The position numbers were made by a program, and so were the translations under genes. This document shows, piece by piece, positions 8,301-15,001 of a DNA stretch of 64,000 nucleotides. The stretch covers positions 1 to 64,000 of the forward strand of contig ONFO01000017.1 of NCBI GenBank assembly GCA_900317155.1. Reading direction: 5' to 3'. The notes beneath the pieces were generated by a model. The model searched no databases, was not told where the DNA came from, and saw nothing but the letters and a program-made list of their open reading frames with translations. Each line of letters begins with the position of its first letter. Within the stretch, counting starts at the first letter, position 1. Source of the DNA: an uncultured Bacteroidales bacterium. GTDB lineage: Bacteria > Bacteroidota > Bacteroidia > Bacteroidales > F082.

Positions 8301-10017
8301 TTTGTGAAACAACGGTAACTACAGGGCTAGTGATTTCCAGCAGACCTTTGTAGGTGCTCAAGGTACCAGAAACGTTGATTTCGTCGCCAACGGTGAGCGA
8401 AGCGCCAAAAACGCAGATGGCGGCGGTGTTGTCTTGGATGTAACCCGTGGTGCCCACACAACTCGTGACGATACCCGTGGTAACCACGGCACCTGTGACT
8501 TGTGCACGCACCTCGGCGATAGTCATCGTGGCATTCGGATTACCGGCTTGGGTAACGGTCACGTCCTTGGTGACGGTGCTACGGTTGTAGCTGTAAGTAA
8601 GGGTGACGATGCCTTCACGGGCAGTGCCGGCTTCGTTGGCAGTGGTGGTGAAGGTTACCGAATAACCTTCAGTAAGCGTATTGATTTCGGCTTCGTCAAT
8701 CCAGTCCACCTCTTCAGAAACCGAGAGTTGGCCACCTTCAACGGGGTTGTTGAGGGTGAAATTGAACGAACCTTCCGTGGCATCGTAGGCGATTTCCACA
8801 TTATTGGCGGAAATGCTCGGAGGAAGGACGCCGCCAGTCACTTTCTTGTAGAAAGCGAAGGTTTGGCCTGAGATGTTATTGTTGATGCTCGTATAGCTTC
8901 TCCAGTTTTCTGAATTGTAAATACCAATAAATCTACCTTGACCAGAATTATAAAGATAATTGCTGTTCATAACGAAAGTATTGTCTTCACCCGTGCCAAC
9001 ACGCAATCCATTGTTGGCATTAGTGCAATACAGCCAAGTTTCTGTGGTACCATTCGGATAGAAGGTATAACCGTCGGTGGCATCGCCGCTGATGGTCCAT
9101 TGGATGGTTGCAGTCACATTACTGGTAATTTCATCGCCAGTTACGGTCACGGCGACTGCTGAAGGAGCATTGGACGTGCCATTGTTGTTCGCCATGGCAT
9201 AATTAGCGCCATTGTTGCCCACAATGACGAACACATCGTCAGCAGTGAGGTCGGCGAGACTGGTGAGGACCCATTGCTCATCGCTCGGGACGTTTTCCGT
9301 CCAAATGGCATAAAGCTCAATGTTGTCATTGATGCCTTCAATCACGTCGCCAGCATCGTAAGGATCGCCGTCGCCATCGGCTTGGGTGTTCCATTCGCTG
9401 AAGGTATAGCCTTCATTGGTGAAGGTGTCGGCACCACGCAAAGTAACATTTGCACCTTCGACATAAGTGTCAACAACAGGTGCCGTACCTGTAACATTGG
9501 CGTTATAGGTGACCGTATAGGTGGTGGGCTGGATGCCGCCGGGTTCAGTATAAGTGATGGTCACTTCAGAAACGCCAGAACCTTTGCTTGAAGAAGCTCC
9601 TTTGTTCTGAATCTTAATGTAACCCGTACCGCTTTGGGTAGTTGCAGGACTAGAGATAGTGTAGTTCGTCATAGTCGTGCTCGTTGGGTCAATCGTACCA
9701 AGAACCGTTTCTACATCATCCTCATCATACCATGACACAGAGATTTGCGCTTGTGTTGCGGAAGGTCCACCAAATTTACGAGCTTTAAGGGTAATCGAAA
9801 TGAAACCTTCCTGCTCAAAATCGGCAGTTCGAATGTAATGCTCGGCAGCAATTAACTTAATGTAAGTCGTTCCGCCACCATCTACACCGATCCAGCCCTC
9901 TGGCAATTCAGAGACACTCGGAGTGGAGTAAGTGGTACCACTTACTACTTGGGCAAGACCAGCATAACTGAACATAAGCAGAAATGCTGTCATGAGAAAT
10001 GTGAATTTCCTTTTCAT
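5332..10017 (-). CDS. Large multidomain T9SS-secreted surface protein with internal duplication
   Basis: 1561 residues with signal peptide (residues 1-22). Approximate domain order: a beta-sandwich after the signal; an InlB B-repeat (165-240, ending IELYAIW); module A copy 1 (250-395, WVLTSLADLTADDVFVIVG to FAFYKKV); a BACON-like domain (398-490); an OB-fold-like domain (493-670, with TGYIQDNTAAICVFG); Ig-like copy 1; a discoidin-like sandwich (790-925); Ig-like copy 2; module A copy 2 (1038-1180); a linker domain common in T9SS proteins; and a type A sorting domain (from about 1485, ending GTYMLRLVNGDNIKVQKVIVK-like). Modules A1 and A2 are clearly duplicates. No catalytic domain was recognised. 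The role is probably binding or adhesion at the surface; the ligand is unknown. Confidence 0.85.
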   Translation of the reverse strand: MKRKFTFLMTAFLLMFSYAGLAQVVSGTTYSTPSVSELPEGWIGVDGGGTTYIKLIAAEHYIRTADFEQEGFISITLKARKFGGPSATQAQISVSWYDEDDVETVLGTIDPTSTTMTNYTISSPATTQSGTGYIKIQNKGASSSKGSGVSEVTITYTEPGGIQPTTYTVTYNANVTGTAPVVDTYVEGANVTLRGADTFTNEGYTFSEWNTQADGDGDPYDAGDVIEGINDNIELYAIWTENVPSDEQWVLTSLADLTADDVFVIVGNNGANYAMANNNGTSNAPSAVAVTVTGDEITSNVTATIQWTISGDATDGYTFYPNGTTETWLYCTNANNGLRVGTGEDNTFVMNSNYLYNSGQGRFIGIYNSENWRSYTSINNNISGQTFAFYKKVTGGVLPPSISANNVEIAYDATEGSFNFTLNNPVEGGQLSVSEEVDWIDEAEINTLTEGYSVTFTTTANEAGTAREGIVTLTYSYNRSTVTKDVTVTQAGNPNATMTIAEVRAQVTGAVVTTGIVTSCVGTTGYIQDNTAAICVFGASLTVGDEINVSGTLSTYKGLLEITSPVVTVVSQNNTVEPTVKTIAEINADDITSPNSIQGLYVTIENATVTVIDGQNTTIVQGDNTIVVRGISGVEYAVDDVLTLDGNIGCFNVAQIANPQNVEVQQNLEPSITVTPATVNAPAEGADGTLAITYENIPDLISFDYYFCDAEGNELQEDPDWILAEIQEENDVYSVYYVIDANDGEARSAYFKVYTPEADDVYAIVTVNQAEYVAPTVASLPFAFDGGRADIENTDGLTQEGLDSDYSSSPKLKFNNTGDWLLLHFNEAPGTLTFDIKGNPSQGSWGGTFKVQTSEDGVTYTDLETYTELTTTVLDDETFDNLGADVRYIKWIYAEKVSGNVALGDIHLYEVGGGPVFPASITVEPATVNATAEETDGTLTVTYENITEVVAEVYFCDAEGGVATYDWIDAEINDENNVYYVIDANEGEARTAYLKVYALDDNAEDVYSNLVTINQAAPVVPPTPGEWVMTRLADLTEDDVFVIVGVYDEDESSFAMPNNGTGAPSATAVTLVGNTLSGDIAENLKWNLSIGENGYTFYPNGETETWLYCTNSNNGVRVGTNENNVFTMTPEGYLFNNATERYIGIYNRQDWRCYTSINNNIKDQTFAFYKRVDEGSLVTYTLDIEGFGDSDGGYYLIASPVSMIRPTAENGFLTEAYDLYYFDQAKQGEEWRNYKAKHFNIASGKGYLYASQENTTLTFTGIPYNGDNDGEIALDYVEDAELAGWNLIGNPYNQDASLYIRTGEVYELTDFYVMNAQGTKLEIADRQAHPKEGVFVEATAADEFACFNDGSWMPSGSETPELMDLSVSDNNGYSDLVRIRFGEGRSLKKFMLNPDDTKIYFPMEDSDYAVVYANNMGEMPVNFKAAVNGTYTFDVNIGDIEMGYLHLIDNMTGADVDLLVTPSYSFEARTTDYADRFKLVFAHLTSVEENDADPFAFFSNGSFIIVNQGNATLQVLDMNGRILQSETINGSSSVNVNAAAGTYMLRLVNGDNIKVQKVIVK

Positions 10018-10090
10018 AACTTTAATGATTTAATTGATACTTAATTATTTATGATTGTTACTTTCTCAAAAATATCCTATATGGGATGTG

Positions 10091-10098
10091 CAAAAATA
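10091..10098 (-). promoter_or_regulatory. -7 box for the 1561-residue T9SS gene
   Basis: Minus-strand TATTTTTG plus C fits TAnnTTTG. The start near 10085 would give a leader of about 68 bases before the ATG at 10017. Confidence 0.45.
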
Positions 10099-10175
10099 CG
10101 ATTTTATCTCGTACGCGTACACGTACTTATATAAAAAAAGAAATTTTTTACAAGCATTGCACAAGAATGCCTATA

Positions 10176-10631
10176 TCAGGCAGATACGGAAGACTGCATT
10201 TCGGCGAAATCGGGGAGATACTCCATCGCTTGGACTGCACCGTTTGTCACCTTCAAACAATAGGTCGCTACGCCATTGCTGAGGAGCAGATATTTGGGCT
10301 TTAAGGCAGAATGGTAACGGAGCGCCTGATCCAATACGGTCTGGTCGAGCGCGACGGTCGGGGCCTTGCATTCCACCACCATCAGGGGACGGCCCTCTGT
10401 GTCGAACACCACAACATCGGCACGCTTGTCCAAACCGTTCACCTTTACGGAATACTCAACCGCCACCAAGCCCGCCGGCACTTGGAGCTGCTCCACCAAG
10501 TGGTACAATAGTTTCTGCCTCACCTCTTCTTCAGGCGTGAGTGCGACAAAACGACGGCGCAAAGGGTCGAAGACCTGAGGTCTCCCCTCTTGCATTTGCG
10601 TTTTGAACCATTGGAGCCGACTTACTTCCAT
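10176..10631 (-). CDS. HsdR N-terminal-like PD-(D/E)XK domain protein
   Basis: 151 residues from the ATG at 10631 (MEVSRLQWFK). A longer in-frame ATG at 10670 lies upstream of the -7 box and cannot be on that transcript. The protein resembles the stand-alone type I restriction enzyme R N-terminal family (HSDR_N_2): the TPEEEVRQKLLYHLV helix, then RADVVVFD and VVECKAP, which supply the Asp and Glu-x-Lys of a PD-(D/E)XK nuclease core. There is no helicase domain and no HsdM or HsdS gene nearby, so it is not a restriction system. Such solo proteins are common in Bacteroidota chromosomes; their function is not established. Confidence 0.8.
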   Translation of the reverse strand: MEVSRLQWFKTQMQEGRPQVFDPLRRRFVALTPEEEVRQKLLYHLVEQLQVPAGLVAVEYSVKVNGLDKRADVVVFDTEGRPLMVVECKAPTVALDQTVLDQALRYHSALKPKYLLLSNGVATYCLKVTNGAVQAMEYLPDFAEMQSSVSA

Positions 10632-10650
10632 GACTGAATTTTGTGGGGGA

Positions 10651-10658
10651 CAAAGATA
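10651..10658 (-). promoter_or_regulatory. -7 box deciding the start of the HsdR-N-like gene
   Basis: Minus-strand TATCTTTG lies about 20 bases upstream of the ATG at 10631, so the predicted leader is only about 12 bases. Confidence 0.6.
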
Positions 10659-10675
10659 CGGGAAATCCACAGATA

Positions 10676-10698
10676 AAAATTCAAAGATTTAAAATTTA
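10676..10698. repeat. AT-rich interspersed repeat, copy 1
   Basis: A 23-base stretch is an exact reverse-complement match of 52966-52988. A partial third copy (TTAAATCTTTGAAT) is near 62291-62304. All are intergenic. Confidence 0.7.
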
Positions 10699-10774
10699 AA
10701 CATTTAAAGATTGAGATTTTCGCATTGCGTCATTGACCCCGTCGAAAACGTAATTGATCACATCAAAATACATA

Positions 10775-10804
10775 CAATTCAACAATCAACAATTCAACAA
10801 TCAA
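10775..10804. repeat. Perfect tandem duplication of a 15-base unit
   Basis: The unit CAATTCAACAATCAA occurs twice head to tail just upstream of the lipoprotein promoter. It may be simple slippage. Confidence 0.85.
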
Positions 10805-10814
10805 CAATAATTCA

Positions 10815-10822
10815 TATTTTTG
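10815..10822 (+). promoter_or_regulatory. -7 box for the small lipoprotein gene
   Basis: TATTTTTG plus C lies 18 bases before the ATG at 10841. A TTG at 10820 in the same frame overlaps this box and is rejected as a start. Confidence 0.55.
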
Positions 10823-10840
10823 CATCAAATTTACAATGTC

Positions 10841-11209
10841 ATGAAAAACCACCTTCTCCTTCTAGCAGCTCTCGCATTCGTCCTCGGTGCCTGTAGACCA
10901 AAAGCCGACTCCCTCATCGGCACATGGACCGTCGACAAAGTCAACGTGCATTTTGACGAACAACGTAGCACACCTGAACTAGTGAAACAAATCGGTGAGA
11001 TGGAGAAACAGAACACCATCACCATCAACAATGATTCCATACTGGTTTTCAAAGGGTTGGAAATAACATTGAACGGTAAGCTCGATCTCAGGGATAACGG
11101 CACTATGCTCGTTGACGGTGTGGTCTTAGGACAATGGGAAGACGGGCACATCATCACACGGTCAGGATCGCCTTTGGGCGAAGTAATTATTACTTATAAA
11201 AAGGAATAA
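10841..11209 (+). CDS. Small lipocalin-like lipoprotein
   Basis: 122 residues from the ATG at 10841. A lipoprotein signal peptide ends in the lipobox LGAC (Cys18). The rest is beta-rich and begins SLIGTWTVDKV, with later strands such as NTITINNDSILVFKGLEITLNGKLDL and QWEDGHIITRSG. The GTW start and run of strands resemble the lipocalin-like lipoproteins frequent in Bacteroidota. It has its own promoter box and converges on the DUF4837 gene across a shared hairpin. Ligand and role are unknown. Confidence 0.75.
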   Translation: MKNHLLLLAALAFVLGACRPKADSLIGTWTVDKVNVHFDEQRSTPELVKQIGEMEKQNTITINNDSILVFKGLEITLNGKLDLRDNGTMLVDGVVLGQWEDGHIITRSGSPLGEVIITYKKE

Positions 11210-11210
11210 A

Positions 11211-11252
11211 TTCTCTGGATTGCTTCGTCGGACATCCTTACAATCCAGAGAA
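11211..11252. terminator. Shared hairpin between convergent genes
   Basis: A perfect 12-bp stem (TTCTCTGGATTG / CAATCCAGAGAA) with an 18-base loop starts 2 bases after one stop codon and ends 5 bases before the other. It can serve both directions. Confidence 0.7.
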
Positions 11253-11257
11253 CAACA

Positions 11258-12262
11258 TTATTCCTCCACAAACTTCACGCTATACGCAATAGACTCCAAC
11301 TGGAGCATCATGTTGCGTTTCTTCTGGTTAGGCTCGTAGTAAAAACCTTCCACCGTAACTAACTTGCCGGTATTGGGATTGGCAAAAGTGTAGGAGACGA
11401 AGGGGCCGCCCATGAAGTCGTTGATAACCTTCCACATGCCGCGCATCTCTTTTGCATAACCAGCAGGAAAGCCGTTGGCTGTGGTCACCAAAGGTGGCAC
11501 AAACTCGGTCTCGGTGCCCATGTAAGAGCCTTCCGAAGGACCTGGGATGTACTGCTGCATCATCACATCGCGCATGGCCACGAGGCTGTTCTTCTCAAAC
11601 TGCAAGGTGTCCAAATAAGGTGTCTGATAGATGACAATACAAGCGCTCGAGCGCTCCAGTTCCTTTCTGAGCCACATAAAGTTGGGCTCGTCCTTGGCGA
11701 TGTAGAAGCCTTGAGGCACAGTAAGAGTGAAGCCGAACTTGTTGGCAATGGCCTTCTCTATGGGCTCGTCCTTCGTGGCACGGAACAAGCTGAGGATGCG
11801 CTCATGTTCCACCTTGTCGAACCACTGCTGGTAGACCTCTTTCTGCTTGTCGAAGAGCTCGACCCATTGGGTAATGTTGGGTGCACTGATTTTCACATAA
11901 CGCTGCGGTGACGACCACTGGTTTTCAGAGGTCTCTGCCTTGGCCTTCTCAAGACTCGGATCAATTACGACCTGAAGGATGCACTTGTGTTTCTTGAACA
12001 AGTCGGTGAATCCGGCTTCTTTGATGTGTTTCAACTCGTTTCGCGACTCAGGTTGCGGCAATCCATATTGATAGTCGCAGAAAAATGCACGAAGCGAGTC
12101 GCCGATGCGACCAGTCCACTGGTCATCATTTTGCACGACCACCATGATTTCAGCAGTGCCACCCGTCGAGCGGTCTTTACCTGAGCGGTCACGGTTCTCA
12201 TCGCAGGATGCCATCATGCATACCAACAGGATAAGCATCCCAATTTTGCTGTACGTTTTCAT
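11258..12262 (-). CDS. DUF4837 family lipoprotein
   Basis: 334 residues with lipobox MASC (Cys20) after a signal peptide. The mature part starts with a short charged linker and then AEIMVVVQNDDQWTGRIGDSLRAFF, a sequence typical of the Bacteroidota-specific DUF4837 family, and the length fits. Later parts include RYVKISAPNITQWVELF and FMWLRKELERSSACIVIYQTPY. Function is not established. The start codon lies 22 bases after the stop of the lytic transglycosylase gene, so the two are almost certainly one operon, hinting at a cell-envelope role (inference). Confidence 0.85.
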   Translation of the reverse strand: MKTYSKIGMLILLVCMMASCDENRDRSGKDRSTGGTAEIMVVVQNDDQWTGRIGDSLRAFFCDYQYGLPQPESRNELKHIKEAGFTDLFKKHKCILQVVIDPSLEKAKAETSENQWSSPQRYVKISAPNITQWVELFDKQKEVYQQWFDKVEHERILSLFRATKDEPIEKAIANKFGFTLTVPQGFYIAKDEPNFMWLRKELERSSACIVIYQTPYLDTLQFEKNSLVAMRDVMMQQYIPGPSEGSYMGTETEFVPPLVTTANGFPAGYAKEMRGMWKVINDFMGGPFVSYTFANPNTGKLVTVEGFYYEPNQKKRNMMLQLESIAYSVKFVEE

Positions 12263-12284
12263 GATATTTTATTTTTTAGTTCAT

Positions 12285-13892
12285 TTATTTTTTCTTTGAC
12301 TTCGACGACTTGCCGGATGATTTCGGTTTCGACGACTTGGAACCCGAAGCGCTCTTGCCCGACTTGATAGTAAGTTTTTGCCCAACCTTTACAGTATTGG
12401 ATTTCAGTCCATTCCATTTCTTGATGTCGGCCACGGTGCAACCATATTTTTTGGCAATTGAGCTCAGGGTCTCCCCTTTTTTTACCACGTGGGTCTTCGT
12501 TGTCGTTCCCGAGCCGGAAGAGGAGGCCTTGCTGCCGCTCTTCGTGCTACCCTTGCCCACCTGAGCCATGGGTGAACCCGAACGGTAGATGGTCAGTTTT
12601 TGACCAGGATGGATGACGTCCTTCTTGATGCGGTTCCAATTCTTGATGTTCGACACGCTGACATGATACCGGTTGGCGATGGACTTCAAGCTCTCGCCTT
12701 TCTTGACCACGTGTACGAAGCTGTCGCTCACTTCCTCCACCTTTTCTTCAATCTTCTCGCGGTTCAGCTCAGCCTTACTCTTGTAGGCATAAATGCTGTC
12801 TTCCAACTGCACAAAACGCAAGGCGTATTTGGTGGGAAGACGCAACGAGCAAAGGTAGTCGGAAGAAGCTGGGATGATCCGTTTGGTGTATTGCGGGTTG
12901 AAGAAGACAAGGTCCTGCATTGGCACGCCAATGCACTCTGTGATTTGGTCGAAGCCCAACCTGTCATGAATCATGACGGTGTCGGTGCCATGCAGCAGCA
13001 GCCCAGGATTGACAGGATAGATGTTGTGCTCGGTAGCGTAGTTCATCAAATAAGTCACGGCAATGAAAGCAGGCACATAACCACGGGTCTCCTTAGGCAG
13101 ATACGGCCAGATAGCCCAATAGTTCTTCACGCCTCCCGCCCTGATAATGGCCTTGTTGACCGTGCCTGGGCCAGAGTTGTAGGCTGCCAACACGAGGAAC
13201 CAATCCTCATAACGAGCGTAAAGACTCTGCAGGAACTGACAAGCCGCGATGGTCTCCTTCATCGGGTCGTAACGCTCATCAAGCAACGAAGTCACCCGCA
13301 AGCCATGATCCTTACCCGTTGCCAACATAAACTGCCACAAGCCTTTAGCACCGGCACGCGAGCCCGCTGTAGGATTCAAAGCGGACTCAACCATAGCTAA
13401 GTACTTCAACTCCAAAGGAAGGTTGTATTTGGCAAGATATTCCTCAAACAACGGGAAATAGACGTATGACAAGCCCAACATGCGGCTCGACTGCTGACGG
13501 CGACGGTTCGCGTAAAGGTCGATGAACGACTTCACGTGCGAATTGAAAGTCAAAGGGATAGTCGTCTCACGCGCTAAAGCCTCAATTCGCTGGGCATAGA
13601 TGCTGTCGTCGAAAGTCGGAACATAATCAGGCGCGTAACCATAGACATTCATCACCATCGAGTCGATGTCGAGATAAATGTCCTTGAAGTAACTGATACT
13701 GCTCACTCTATCAAGCATTTCCATGACCGTTGACTCCTCAACGACAGCCTTGCCCGAATTCAAATCCTTAATCTCTTCATCGTCAAGCTCGACCTCAAGT
13801 GTGTCGGGATGTGGAAGATCAGGGGTGTAGTACTGGGCAAAAAGACTTACAAAGGGAAAAAACATCAATATGAATAAGTGAGCGTATTTCAT
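12285..13892 (-). CDS. Membrane-bound lytic murein transglycosylase with two LysM domains (MltD-like)
   Basis: 535 residues with signal peptide (1-19). The SLT catalytic domain carries AMVESALNP, with the catalytic glutamate at 169, followed by GLWQFM and AYNSGPGTVNKAI. Two LysM domains (HVVKKGESLKSIANRY and THVVKKGETLSSIAKKYG, each ending in PGQKL/VGQKLTI) bind peptidoglycan, and the protein ends in a Lys/Ser-rich tail. It cleaves the glycan strand of peptidoglycan in the periplasm to give 1,6-anhydro ends. The architecture matches MltD, though the N-terminal 100 residues are lineage-specific. A -7 box lies 48 bases upstream and the DUF4837 gene follows. Confidence 0.9.
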   Translation of the reverse strand: MKYAHLFILMFFPFVSLFAQYYTPDLPHPDTLEVELDDEEIKDLNSGKAVVEESTVMEMLDRVSSISYFKDIYLDIDSMVMNVYGYAPDYVPTFDDSIYAQRIEALARETTIPLTFNSHVKSFIDLYANRRRQQSSRMLGLSYVYFPLFEEYLAKYNLPLELKYLAMVESALNPTAGSRAGAKGLWQFMLATGKDHGLRVTSLLDERYDPMKETIAACQFLQSLYARYEDWFLVLAAYNSGPGTVNKAIIRAGGVKNYWAIWPYLPKETRGYVPAFIAVTYLMNYATEHNIYPVNPGLLLHGTDTVMIHDRLGFDQITECIGVPMQDLVFFNPQYTKRIIPASSDYLCSLRLPTKYALRFVQLEDSIYAYKSKAELNREKIEEKVEEVSDSFVHVVKKGESLKSIANRYHVSVSNIKNWNRIKKDVIHPGQKLTIYRSGSPMAQVGKGSTKSGSKASSSGSGTTTKTHVVKKGETLSSIAKKYGCTVADIKKWNGLKSNTVKVGQKLTIKSGKSASGSKSSKPKSSGKSSKSKKK

Positions 13893-13939
13893 GGATTGTT
13901 CTAACGAATGATTAGGTGAGACATATTTTCAAAAGAACG

Positions 13940-13947
13940 CAAAATTA
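13940..13947 (-). promoter_or_regulatory. -7 box for the transglycosylase-DUF4837 operon
   Basis: Minus-strand TAATTTTG plus C. Predicted leader about 40 bases to the ATG at 13892. Confidence 0.5.
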
Positions 13948-13992
13948 TCAAAAATCGTCTATACAGAATGAAAAAAAACTTTTTTCCATTTT

Positions 13993-14499
13993 TCACTGTC
14001 TGCCTCTGATGATTTTCTGGAATGCCAGGCGTTCATTACCATCCAAAAGATAGATGATGCCGCAATACTGATAACCATGCTTTTCCAAACCTTTGCGCAT
14101 GATGATATTAGCCTCGTGCGTATCGATGCGAATGTTGTTGACTTGGTTTTCGCAATAGTCCAAAAGCGCATCCAAGATGCCGTGTGATTCGGGCGTGCTG
14201 GCAATGCGATGAATGACATGATAAGGTTCGTCGTCAAGCCACTGGCCGTTGTAAATTTTGTTGTAAGTCACCTCGGGACTGGGTAACAAGGCAAAAGTCC
14301 CCACTATCCCACCCTCTTCATCAAGCATGACATGACTACCGCCCACTTCAATGTCTTTCTTGAACATATCATCGCGAGGATAGCCGTCAGGCCATTGAAA
14401 GGTGTTGCCATAGCTACGCATGATTTCACGGGCTTGGTCGCGAAGGTTGAGGATGGTAGGCAGGTCGGCCAAAGTCGATTTGCGGATGGTGTAACTCAT
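13993..14499 (-). CDS. GNAT family N-acetyltransferase
   Basis: 168 residues. The N-terminus YTIRKSTLADLPTILNLRDQAREIM is the usual first strand and helix of a GNAT fold; GGIVGTFALLPSPE supplies the central strands; the C-terminal NNIRIDTHEANIIMRKGLEKHGYQYCGIIYL is the typical Asn-x-x-Met/Lys-x-Gly-(F/Y) end. It would move an acetyl group from acetyl-CoA to an unknown small molecule or protein. Its ATG overlaps the stop of the upstream YbaK-family gene by 4 bases, so the two are translationally coupled, third in the PurL unit. Confidence 0.85.
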   Translation of the reverse strand: MSYTIRKSTLADLPTILNLRDQAREIMRSYGNTFQWPDGYPRDDMFKKDIEVGGSHVMLDEEGGIVGTFALLPSPEVTYNKIYNGQWLDDEPYHVIHRIASTPESHGILDALLDYCENQVNNIRIDTHEANIIMRKGLEKHGYQYCGIIYLLDGNERLAFQKIIRGRQ

Positions 14500-14999
14500 T
14501 TTTGCCCCAATTCAAAAACCGTCAAATCAGCAACTTTCATATCTACCACCTGAAGCAAGTCCTGCGGGTTAAGTTTGAACTGCAAGCCTCGCACGCCTGC
14601 ACTAACGTAAATGTAATCAAACAGTTCGCAAGTTTCGTGGATGAAGGTCGGGAACTGTTTCTTCATACCGACGGGCGAGCATCCGCCGCGGATGTAGCCT
14701 GTTAGAGGCAGCAATTCCTTCATTGGAATGAGGTCGCAGCTCTTATTGCCCGTGGCCTTTGCGGTCTTTTTCAGGTCGAGTTCGTCGTTGCCCGGGATGA
14801 CACAGACGAAATACCCGATTTTGTCGCCTTTCAGCACCAAAGTTTTGAACACCTGGTCGATGTCCTCGCCCAATTGGTCGGCGATATGCTGCGCCCCGAG
14901 GTCGTTCTCGTCCACCTCGTAGGGTATCAGCTCATACGCAATCTTCTTTTGGTCGAGGATGCGGCAAGCGTTGGTTTTGTTGATTTTTTCTTTGGGCAT
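14496..14999 (-). CDS. ybaK: Cys-tRNA(Pro)/Cys-tRNA(Cys) deacylase, YbaK/EbsC type
   Basis: 167 residues, the usual size for YbaK. Family signatures: TNACRILDQKKIAYELIPYEVDE at the N-terminus, VFKTLVLKGDK, VCVIPGNDELDLKKTAKATGNK with the conserved Lys of the editing pocket, and GYIRGGCSPVGMKKQFPTFI. In known members this free-standing editing domain removes wrongly attached cysteine (or other small amino acids) from tRNA in the cytoplasm. It starts 2 bases after the purL stop and overlaps the GNAT gene, so it is expressed from the purL promoter. Confidence 0.88.
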   Translation of the reverse strand: MPKEKINKTNACRILDQKKIAYELIPYEVDENDLGAQHIADQLGEDIDQVFKTLVLKGDKIGYFVCVIPGNDELDLKKTAKATGNKSCDLIPMKELLPLTGYIRGGCSPVGMKKQFPTFIHETCELFDYIYVSAGVRGLQFKLNPQDLLQVVDMKVADLTVFELGQK

Positions 15000-15001
15000 G
15001 G

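Noticed and set aside
10112..10128. Palindromic GTACGCGTAC-ACGTAC sequence as an operator
   Set aside because: It is short, single and near no second copy. It lies upstream of the predicted -7 box of the T9SS gene, but nothing else supports regulation.
10176..10631. A type I restriction-modification system
   Set aside because: Only an HsdR N-terminal-like domain is present. There is no helicase, methylase or specificity subunit nearby, and solo copies are common in this phylum.
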